Positions 1-5,827 of a stretch of 9,684 nt of DNA are shown piece after piece. The translations under genes were made by a program, and so were the position numbers. Below the pieces are notes generated by a model, which did no database searches, had not been told where the DNA came from, and saw only the letters and a program-made list of their open reading frames with translations. The first letter of the stretch is position 1; every line of letters begins with the position of its first letter. This stretch comes from JADJNW01 sp964523725 (GTDB lineage Bacteria; Bacteroidota; Bacteroidia; Chitinophagales; Saprospiraceae): positions 1 to 9,684 of the forward strand of contig CAZGAU010000184.1 of the NCBI GenBank assembly GCA_964523725.1, given 5' to 3'.

Positions 1-1
1 G

Positions 2-58
2 AAACAAATTCATTTGGAGAAAAAGATAGGTAGTGGCGCCAGCTTTTCTGTGGAATAA
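2..58 (+). CDS. C-terminal tail of an unidentified gene, cut by the window edge
   Basis: Frame 2 of the + strand is open from the window edge to a TAA at 56-58, giving 18 residues that end in GSGASFSVE. The other two + frames contain early stops or do not read sensibly. The pattern of small and aromatic residues (I-x-L-x-x-x-x-G-S-G-A-S-F-S-V) resembles the end of a histidine kinase ATPase domain, where a glycine-containing turn is followed by S/T-x-F-x-V. That is only a resemblance over a few residues. Position supports a gene end here: a hairpin terminator that works in both directions lies about 100 bases downstream, between this gene and the convergent ahcY. The identity is a guess. Confidence 0.35.
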   Translation, partial: KQIHLEKKIGSGASFSVE

Positions 59-153
59 AAGGGCGGGATTTTGTCAAAACCCGGGATGACCGTGTCAAGA
101 ATTTAAAGAAAAATGTATGATTGTCAGGCGAGGTCTTATTTCTTGTAAATTAC

Positions 154-190
154 AAAAGGCTCCCGCAGCCACGCCGCGAAAGCCTTTTTT
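154..190. terminator. Bidirectional intrinsic terminator between convergent genes
   Basis: The arms AAAAGGCT (154-161) and AGCCTTTT (181-188) are perfectly complementary over 8 bp and enclose a 19-base GC-rich loop. On the + strand the second arm runs into T185-T190. On the - strand the stem is followed by TTTTGTAATTT. It lies about 40 bases past the ahcY stop codon and about 95 bases past the possible left-edge gene, so it can serve both transcripts. Confidence 0.7.
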
Positions 191-228
191 GTTGGTTGAT
201 GACGCTCAACCTATCAACCTTTCAACCC

Positions 229-1542
229 TTAATATCTGTAATATTCCGGCTTGAACGGTCCCTGCTGCTCCACGCCGATGTATTCGGCTTGCTCAGGAGA
301 GAGTTCTTCCAGTTCTACGCCGATTTTCGCCAGGTGCAGGCGTGCCACTTCCTCATCGAGGTGCTTGGGCAACACATACACTTTGTTTTCGTACTGATCG
401 GTGTTGTTCCACAATTCGATTTGCGCCAATACCTGATTGGTAAAGGAGTTCGACATTACGAATGACGGGTGACCGGTACCTACGCCCAGATTCACCAGAC
501 GACCTTCCGCCAGGATGATCACGTCGTTGCCGTCAACGGTGTATTTATCAACTTGAGGCTTGATATTCACCTTCGTGCTACCGTGGTTTTTCTTCAACCA
601 GGCCATGTCAATTTCATTGTCGAAGTGACCAATGTTGCACACGATGGTTTTATCTTTCATCAGCTTGAAATGCTCGCCGGTTACAATGTCCTTGTTACCC
701 GTAGCCGTGATCACGATGTCCGCGCGCGGAATGGCATTCACCATTTTCTTCACTTCGTAGCCGTCCATCGCTGCCTGCAATGCGCAGATCGGGTCGATTT
801 CGGTCACGATCACGCGGCAACCTGCACCACGCAAAGAAGCTGCCGTACCTTTTCCTACATCGCCGTAGCCGGCTACAACCGCCACTTTTCCAGCCATCAT
901 CACGTCTGTACCGCGACGGATCGCATCTACTGCTGATTCTTTACAACCGTATTTATTGTCAAATTTCGATTTCGTTACCGAGTCGTTTACATTGATCGCC
1001 GGCATTGGCAAGGTGCCTTTCTTCATACGCTCATACAAACGGTGCACACCGGTAGTGGTTTCTTCGCTGAGTCCCTTGATGCCTGCCACCAGTTCCGGGT
1101 TTTTATCAAAAACCATGTTGGTCAGGTCACCGCCATCATCCAGGATCATGTTCAAGGGCTGGCCACCTTCAAAGGCGTACAGGGTTTGTTCGATGCACCA
1201 GTCAAATTCTTCTTCCGTCATACCTTTCCATGCATACACCGGGATACCTGCTGCGGCAATGGCTGCGGCGGCGTGATCTTGGGTAGAGAAAATGTTGCAG
1301 GAAGACCAGGTCACTTCAGCGCCCAGTTCTATCAGCGTTTCGATGAGTACCGCCGTTTGGATGGTCATGTGGAGGCAACCCGCAATGCGCGCGCCTTTGA
1401 GCGGTTTGCTAGGACCGTAGCGTTCGCGCAGTGCCATCAAGCCCGGCATTTCTGCCTCGGCTAGCTCGATTTCCTTGCGTCCCCAGTCGGCGAGATTAAT
1501 ATCTTTAACTTTGTACTTCAGCTTGTTTTCTACAGCTTGCAT
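229..1542 (-). CDS. ahcY: Adenosylhomocysteinase (S-adenosyl-L-homocysteine hydrolase)
   Basis: Reversible NAD-dependent hydrolysis of S-adenosylhomocysteine to adenosine and homocysteine in the cytoplasm. It relieves product inhibition of methyltransferases and feeds the methionine cycle. The 437 residues match the usual length of the form without the roughly 40-residue insertion found in some bacterial enzymes. The substrate domain shows LHMTIQTA (57-64), the LDDGGD stretch (134-139), Glu161 and the K191/D195-N196 pair in SVTKSKFDN. The Rossmann NAD site is GYGDVGKG (225-232), with NIGHFD at 303-308. The C terminus KPEYYRY supplies the Lys and Tyr that reach into the NAD site of the partner subunit in the family's tetramer. 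The ATG at 1540-1542 lies in an AT-rich leader about 30 bases below a consensus promoter. It is monocistronic, with a terminator just past the stop. No S-adenosylhomocysteine riboswitch fits in the short leader. Confidence 0.98.
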   Translation of the reverse strand: MQAVENKLKYKVKDINLADWGRKEIELAEAEMPGLMALRERYGPSKPLKGARIAGCLHMTIQTAVLIETLIELGAEVTWSSCNIFSTQDHAAAAIAAAGIPVYAWKGMTEEEFDWCIEQTLYAFEGGQPLNMILDDGGDLTNMVFDKNPELVAGIKGLSEETTTGVHRLYERMKKGTLPMPAINVNDSVTKSKFDNKYGCKESAVDAIRRGTDVMMAGKVAVVAGYGDVGKGTAASLRGAGCRVIVTEIDPICALQAAMDGYEVKKMVNAIPRADIVITATGNKDIVTGEHFKLMKDKTIVCNIGHFDNEIDMAWLKKNHGSTKVNIKPQVDKYTVDGNDVIILAEGRLVNLGVGTGHPSFVMSNSFTNQVLAQIELWNNTDQYENKVYVLPKHLDEEVARLHLAKIGVELEELSPEQAEYIGVEQQGPFKPEYYRY

Positions 1543-1577
1543 TTATATATAAAATTTTGGTGAGATAAAATCGGCTG

Positions 1578-1609
1578 CAAAGGTACGATTTTCCTTTGTC
1601 ATTTACAAT
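1578..1609 (-). promoter_or_regulatory. ahcY promoter, Bacteroidota type
   Basis: Read on the - strand, TACCTTTG (1585 down to 1578) matches the TAnnTTTG -7 consensus exactly and continues as TTTGCAGC. An ATTGT (1609-1605) sits 19-20 bases upstream where the -33 TTTG element belongs, one base from consensus. Transcription would start near 1572-1575, giving an untranslated leader of about 30 bases, rich in A and T before the ATG at 1542. Confidence 0.7.
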
Positions 1610-1736
1610 TTATGTCAACGCCGTGGAATGGGAATTGTTGAGTACAAACCACTTACAGTCAAAATAAAGTTTTCAAAGTGTATTAAAAATGAGGTGTTTT
1701 CCGGTCTTTATTCCTGATTTTTAAGGTAATTAAAGT

Positions 1737-1788
1737 GCGGGATTTAATTAAAATTGGCTTTAGCCATCGTAAAACCCCGCGTTTTTTT
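1737..1788 (+). terminator. Terminator-like hairpin in the leader region of the HMG-CoA synthase gene
   Basis: GCGGG (1737-1741) pairs with CCCGC (1776-1780). After an A-C mismatch, TTT (1743-1745) pairs with AAA (1772-1774). Inside is a second small hairpin, TGGC-TTTA-GCCA (1755-1766). The outer stem is followed by G and then seven T (1782-1788). That is the form of an intrinsic terminator on the + strand, about 75 bases before the ATG at 1864. It might attenuate the downstream gene or end a short RNA, or it may be a chance structure in AT-rich DNA. The pairing is interrupted, so confidence is modest. Confidence 0.33.
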
Positions 1789-1863
1789 ACGCCCCAAAAC
1801 CTAAACCTTTTTGTTAAATCGGTCTTACTTAGTTTTAATTAGCTTTTGACCAAATTATTTGCC

Positions 1864-3372
1864 ATGGAAAAACAGGTGACGAAAGTCGGAATTGACGATA
1901 TGTCGGTGTATGTGCCGAATCTTTATTTGCCTATTGAAACGCTGGCGGATGCCCGCTCGATCGAATACGCGAAACTCAATAAAGGTCTGGGTTTGACCGC
2001 TATGGCCATGCCCGATGTGCACGAAGATGCAGCCACTATGGCCGCCAATGCTGCACTGGATTTGATTCAAAAAAATAAACTCAATCCCAGGAATATCGGT
2101 CGCCTCTATGTGGGTACCGAGAGCGGACTCGACGGCTCCAAGCCTATCGCCAGCTATGTGGCGGGTATGCTCGTGCAATATTTTGAAAATCAGTACGGTA
2201 AAGATTGTTTTTTGCAATGTGACGCAGTAGATCTGACCTTCGCCTGTATCGGTGCAACGGATGCCTTGCAAAATACGCTCGACTGGGCAAAGGGCGCTCC
2301 GAACCGCGTGGGTATTGTGATCGCCACCGATTTTGCAAAATACGAACTCGGTTCCGGTGGTGAATACACCCAGGGCGCCGGCGCTATCGCTATGCTGGTG
2401 AAGCAAAACCCGCGTCTGCTCGCCATCGGCGATGCCTGGGGCGTAGCAACCGTGGATGTGCACGATTTTTTCAAGCCGGTACGCCAGATCAAGCGCGAGG
2501 ACGTAGCGCGAGAAGCTTTGGAATTATTGAATCTGGAAGCAGGAAGCGATCTTCCCGAAGGCAAGGTACAATCCAATCCAGCCCTCGGTGTATTTGATGC
2601 TACCGATGCGTATGTGTACCTGCATCGCGATACCCCGATTTTTGATGGGCAATACTCGAATGATTGCTACCAGGAGCGTGTCAAGCAGGCTTATTACAGC
2701 TTCATTTCCAGTGCTTTGGGTTATGTGAATGGTCATGCCGGGCCGGCTTTGTCGGGGCGCTGGTCAAGACTGGTTTTCCACCTGCCCTATGCCTATCACG
2801 CACGGCGCATTTTCTCGGAAATTTATTTAGAAGAAGCTTTAAAATCCGGCAAGCAGGCACAAATCGAGCAGGAAACCGGCGCGCCTGTTCCGGCGGATAA
2901 GAGTGAGGCAAATTATTTGAAACTGGTTTCCAAAACACCTGCATATCAGGCATTTGTAAAAGAATGCATCGAACCCGGCGAGCGCGCGTCCAGCCTCGTA
3001 GGCAATGTATATACCGGCTCTATTTTCCTGGCTTTGATGAGCGTGCTGGAATTAGATTTGCAGGCGGGCAATGACCTGAGCGGCAAGAACCTGGGCTTCT
3101 TTGCTTACGGAAGTGGCTCTAAATCAAAGGTTTTTGAAGGAGAGGTGCAACCTCAATGGCGCGAGATCGTGAATAAATTTCACTTGTTTGCGAATTTACA
3201 AAACCGCCAGGCGCTCGACTACGAGACCTATGAGGCTTTGCATCGCGGCAAGCTGGAAGCCCCGGTTGGCGAGGATGGCGGCGTGTTCCAGTTGGCAAGC
3301 ATCAGCGACGATCCCCAACTGCCGGGCCTGCGCACTTACCAGTGGGTAGAGGCGCTGGTAGGAGCTAAGTAA
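1864..3372 (+). CDS. Hydroxymethylglutaryl-CoA synthase family protein (thiolase fold)
   Basis: Expected reaction: acetyl-CoA plus acetoacetyl-CoA to HMG-CoA, in the cytoplasm. The three catalytic residues of the family are recognisable: Glu86 in GTESGLDGSKP (84-94), the nucleophile Cys128 in LTFACIGATDAL (124-135), and His306 in LVFHLPYA (303-310). The C-terminal family motifs GNVYTGSIFLAL (380-391) and FFAYGSGSKSKVF (412-424) are also present. At 502 residues it is longer than typical bacterial mvaS products (about 390) and near the size of eukaryotic enzymes. The bases after the Cys codon encode IGAT where canonical enzymes have YGGT or YAAT. The ATG at 1864 is preferred over an in-frame TTG at 1846 because homology starts right after it. 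No mevalonate gene lies nearby, so the pathway (mevalonate, leucine or ketone-type metabolism, or polyketide-type branching) is open. The stop codon abuts that of the convergent regulator gene. Confidence 0.87.
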   Translation: MEKQVTKVGIDDMSVYVPNLYLPIETLADARSIEYAKLNKGLGLTAMAMPDVHEDAATMAANAALDLIQKNKLNPRNIGRLYVGTESGLDGSKPIASYVAGMLVQYFENQYGKDCFLQCDAVDLTFACIGATDALQNTLDWAKGAPNRVGIVIATDFAKYELGSGGEYTQGAGAIAMLVKQNPRLLAIGDAWGVATVDVHDFFKPVRQIKREDVAREALELLNLEAGSDLPEGKVQSNPALGVFDATDAYVYLHRDTPIFDGQYSNDCYQERVKQAYYSFISSALGYVNGHAGPALSGRWSRLVFHLPYAYHARRIFSEIYLEEALKSGKQAQIEQETGAPVPADKSEANYLKLVSKTPAYQAFVKECIEPGERASSLVGNVYTGSIFLALMSVLELDLQAGNDLSGKNLGFFAYGSGSKSKVFEGEVQPQWREIVNKFHLFANLQNRQALDYETYEALHRGKLEAPVGEDGGVFQLASISDDPQLPGLRTYQWVEALVGAK

Positions 3373-3383
3373 TTAGCTTTTTT
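3363..3383 (+). terminator. Short hairpin plus T run spanning two adjacent stop codons
   Basis: AGCTAA (3363-3368) and TTAGCT (3373-3378) form a 6-bp stem closed by the loop GTAA (3369-3372), a GNRA-type tetraloop, and followed by T3378-T3383. On the + strand this has the form of a compact intrinsic terminator for the HMG-CoA synthase gene, whose TAA lies in the loop. On the - strand no T run follows, so it should not stop the regulator transcript. The stem has only two G-C pairs, which limits confidence. Confidence 0.5.
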
Positions 3384-4074
3384 GTTGCTTCAGGATGAAG
3401 CCCTTGCTGTGTACATTTTCGATTTCGATTATATATTCGGGGTCGTTGCTCAGGTATTTACGCAAGCGTGTAATAAACACATTCATGCTTTGCTTGGTGA
3501 AATAATCGTCGTTTTGCCAGATTTTCAGCAGCGCTTCCTCATGCAGGAGCAAATCATCCCGGCGCTCGCAGAGAAGGCGTAGTAATTCAGCTTCCTTTGG
3601 GCTAAGGCGTTGGTTTTCTCCATTCAAGTCTAAAATCCGGCGGTCATAATCAAAGGTATAATTTCCGATTTGATATTGAGCTTTTTTTATTACATTTTGC
3701 CCGTTATTACGTAATAAAACATTTATTTTTAACAATAAAATCTCAGGATCGAAGGGTTTTACTAAATAATCGGCTGCCCCGATTTGATAGCCTTTCACCT
3801 GGTCTTCTTTCAGGCTCTTTGCAGTCAAAAACACAAACGGCGTGTGCTTTTTGCTATTGGCAATCATTTCTGCTGCGCTAAAACCATCCACCTTCGGCAT
3901 CATTACATCGAGGATGCAAAGATCATAATCCTGTTGATTGAAAGCCCGCACCGCCTGCTCGCCGTCTGCGCAAAGCGTGACCGCAAAGCCATTCATTTCC
4001 AGGAAAATTTTGAGCATCATCCCGAAATTGGCGTCGTCTTCTGCCAATAAAATGGGCTTTCTGTCTTTATTCAT
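3373..4074 (-). CDS. OmpR-family response regulator (RprY-like)
   Basis: DNA-binding output of a two-component system, 233 residues. The receiver domain (about 7-122) has the acidic pair in AEDD (11-14), the phosphorylation site Asp56 in CILDVMMP (53-60), Thr84 in FLTAK and the invariant Lys106 in LVKPFDP. The winged-helix Trans_Reg_C domain (about 134-230) includes LSPKEAELLRLL (157-168) and a recognition helix around SMNVFITRLRKYL (196-208). The gene is second in a two-gene operon, starting 39 bases after the kinase stop codon, and both are on the - strand. The overall pair resembles RprX/RprY of Bacteroides by organisation and motif, but the regulon here is unknown. Its TAA (3375-3373) touches the stop codon of the convergent HMG-CoA synthase gene and no terminator is visible on its own strand. 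Its transcript therefore probably runs antisense into that gene. Confidence 0.95.
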   Translation of the reverse strand: MNKDRKPILLAEDDANFGMMLKIFLEMNGFAVTLCADGEQAVRAFNQQDYDLCILDVMMPKVDGFSAAEMIANSKKHTPFVFLTAKSLKEDQVKGYQIGAADYLVKPFDPEILLLKINVLLRNNGQNVIKKAQYQIGNYTFDYDRRILDLNGENQRLSPKEAELLRLLCERRDDLLLHEEALLKIWQNDDYFTKQSMNVFITRLRKYLSNDPEYIIEIENVHSKGFILKQQKS

Positions 4075-4113
4075 GTTTAAAAAAGATTATATTTATGCTG
4101 CACTATCAAATGA

Positions 4114-5586
4114 TTATGTCATAGTATCAAATGGCAAAAAAATCGAAAATATGCTGCCTTTCCCAGGCTTGCTGCTCACTTGCACTTGCCCGCCGTGCTT
4201 GCCGGCTATCTCCTTCACGTAACTCAACCCCAAACCGAAACCCTTGACATTGTGCACATTGCCATTCGGTACGCGGTAGAATTTTTCAAAAACCAGCTGC
4301 AGATGCTCCTTCTCGATGCCGATCCCGTTATCCGCCACACGAATAATGACGCCACGCTCATCGCTTTCGGTATGTAATGTAATATCAAGATTTCCATTGG
4401 AATATTTCAGCGCATTATCCAGCAAATTGGAAATCGCATTGCTGATATGAAATTCGTCTCCGGTGACCTGCGCCCGCGCCGCGTTGAGCTTACGGTGAAT
4501 CATGCCTTTATCCTTGATTTTCAACTCATAAGCATCCGCCAGATCATTTATAATTTCGTGCAAATTCACCGGTTCTCGCTTCATTTCCAGTGCCTTACGC
4601 TCGGAAAGCGCGGTTTGCAATACCTTTTCAACCTGTGCATTGAGGCGTTTGTTCTCGTCCCGGATCACTTTGGTAAATTGTTTAATGTACTCCGGTTGGT
4701 GAATAGTTTGTTCGTTTTCAATATTGGCCACTGCAAAGGCGATGGTTGAGATCGGTGTTTTAAATTCATGTGTCACATTATTAATAAAATCATTTTTCAG
4801 TTCTGATAATTGTTTTTGCCGGAAAATTACGCGGAGCGCCAGCCAGAAACCGCACAAAGACACCACCACCAGCACCAGCGAAGCCACTGCCGGCAGCGCC
4901 AGCGAAGCTGCGATCAAGCGGTTTTTATCGGGAAAATAAAGCCGGAGCTGTTCGGTTGGATTGAAATCATAAACAAACGGTGTGGAGATCAAAGCCGCAG
5001 TATCCGCCTGCGCTGAAGGTAAATAAGAAAATTGCTTATTTACTTTATTATAAAATGCAACTTCTGCTTTTGTAGTAATATGATTCGCAATTAATTGACT
5101 GCGTATTAAAGAATCCAGGGGAAAAATGTTGGCGATGCTCAGGCTGTCGTCTTTGCAATCGGCGCAGTACTGGATCGTGCGGAAGATATAAAACTCGTGC
5201 AAACGCTTGTTTTCCTTGCGCCGTGTGGCTTCCAGTTCTTCTTTGAAGCGCAGGAATTGCTCCTTTCGGATTTTCGGTAAAATCGTATCTGCCTGAAAAT
5301 CAAGCAATGGATAGCGTTGAGCACTCTGCGCAATCATAAAGGTGAAGGTCGTATCCGCATTCGTGTAAAGTGCGTTATAAGTATTGGCATCCATGGAATT
5401 GGAGGTATGACTGTTCCACAAACTATACATATTGGCAGTAACCGCCACAGCGCGTTGCACATTAAAATCAAAATTACGTTGTTGTTCGAGGTATTGCTTG
5501 TACAAAAAGCCACTCTGCAACCCGATCATGCCGATCGCCGAGATGCCCATCAATAAAATAATGACCTTGTAAACCGGTGCTTTCAT
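4114..5586 (-). CDS. Sensor histidine kinase, two membrane segments, no HAMP domain (RprX-like)
   Basis: Membrane sensor that autophosphorylates and passes phosphate to the adjacent regulator; 490 residues. TM1 is at about 7-28 and TM2 at about 224-252, enclosing a periplasmic sensor region of about 195 residues rich in charged helix-like sequence, with a CADC motif at 141-144. The kinase core starts almost directly after TM2: the phosphoacceptor His273 in NVTHEFKTP (270-278) is only about 20 residues from the membrane, too little for a HAMP domain. The ATPase domain has the N box NLLDNALKYS (387-396), G1 box DNGIGI (419-424), F box FEKFYR (433-438), G2 box GFGLGL (449-454) and the terminal GKGSIFSIFLP. 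The ATG at 5584-5586 is needed to keep TM1 intact, since the next Met is residue 13. A -7 box ends only five bases before this ATG. The ligand is unknown. Confidence 0.95.
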   Translation of the reverse strand: MKAPVYKVIILLMGISAIGMIGLQSGFLYKQYLEQQRNFDFNVQRAVAVTANMYSLWNSHTSNSMDANTYNALYTNADTTFTFMIAQSAQRYPLLDFQADTILPKIRKEQFLRFKEELEATRRKENKRLHEFYIFRTIQYCADCKDDSLSIANIFPLDSLIRSQLIANHITTKAEVAFYNKVNKQFSYLPSAQADTAALISTPFVYDFNPTEQLRLYFPDKNRLIAASLALPAVASLVLVVVSLCGFWLALRVIFRQKQLSELKNDFINNVTHEFKTPISTIAFAVANIENEQTIHQPEYIKQFTKVIRDENKRLNAQVEKVLQTALSERKALEMKREPVNLHEIINDLADAYELKIKDKGMIHRKLNAARAQVTGDEFHISNAISNLLDNALKYSNGNLDITLHTESDERGVIIRVADNGIGIEKEHLQLVFEKFYRVPNGNVHNVKGFGLGLSYVKEIAGKHGGQVQVSSKPGKGSIFSIFLPFDTMT

Positions 5587-5827
5587 ACAATCAAAGTTAA
5601 CAACTTGCCGGCGGTTTATTTAAAATTTTAGTTTTTGTTAAGCTTATTTAATTTGGATTTAAAGCTTTGCTTACCAGGGCAATACTAATCCGGCGTCCGG
5701 CATCCGATGTCTCATTTTTCTTTAAGTATTTATTAATTCTAAATTATAGTTTCTTTCATCAAGTTTTTATAAAAAAGAATGCAGTTTTGCAATATCATTG
5801 AGTTATTAAAAAAAAATCACCACTATT
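5587..5827. other. Divergent intergenic region between the kinase and TraB-family genes
   Basis: Apart from the kinase promoter, it contains two copies of AAGCTT spaced 22 bases apart (5640-5645 and 5662-5667). It also has three imperfect heptads, TCCGGCG-TCCGGCA-TCCGATG (5689-5709), forming a GC-rich patch in AT-rich sequence. Before the + strand gene, CAGTTTTG (5782-5789) is one base from the -7 consensus, about 38 bases above the ATG, but no -33 element stands at the right distance. The last 15 bases before the ATG include a run of nine A (5809-5817). Confidence 0.5.
5592..5625 (-). promoter_or_regulatory. Promoter of the kinase-regulator operon
   Basis: On the - strand, TAACTTTG (5599 down to 5592) is an exact match to the Bacteroidota -7 box TAnnTTTG. 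A TTTTA (5625-5621), one base off TTTG, lies 21 bases upstream in the -33 position. Only ATTGT separates the box from the ATG at 5586, so the mRNA would have almost no leader. Confidence 0.5.

Larger units (their letters stand above)
1543..1863. other. Divergent intergenic region between ahcY and the HMG-CoA synthase gene
   Basis: The 321 bases hold the ahcY promoter on the - strand (1578-1609) and a + strand hairpin followed by a T run (about 1737-1788). There is no credible reading frame. For the + strand gene I found no clean pair of Bacteroidota promoter boxes. The nearest is a TTTTTG at 1808-1813 with TAGTTTTA at 1830-1837, one base off the -7 consensus and with a spacer shorter than usual. 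Confidence 0.7.

Noticed and set aside
64..83. Hairpin CGGG-(A)-TTTT / AAAA-CCCG after the left-edge gene
   Set aside because: It has a bulged A, only a three-base loop and no T run, and a better terminator lies at 154-190.
1..150. Open minus-strand frame across the left edge
   Set aside because: It has no ATG after its upstream stop codon, its residues look random, and it would lie directly in the region past the ahcY terminator.
469..936. Long plus-strand frames inside ahcY
   Set aside because: They are antisense shadows of a strongly conserved gene and show no protein family signature.
1543..1577. S-adenosylhomocysteine riboswitch before ahcY
   Set aside because: The leader predicted from the promoter is only about 30 bases and AT-rich, too short for the aptamer.
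1846..1863. TTG start adding six residues to HMG-CoA synthase
   Set aside because: The ATG at 1864 directly precedes the conserved N terminus; the extra residues match nothing and TTG is a rare start.
3650..3662. TACCTTTG promoter-like box on the minus strand inside the regulator gene
   Set aside because: It encodes part of the normal protein (Y-T-F-D), lies mid-gene, and has no partner gene start downstream.
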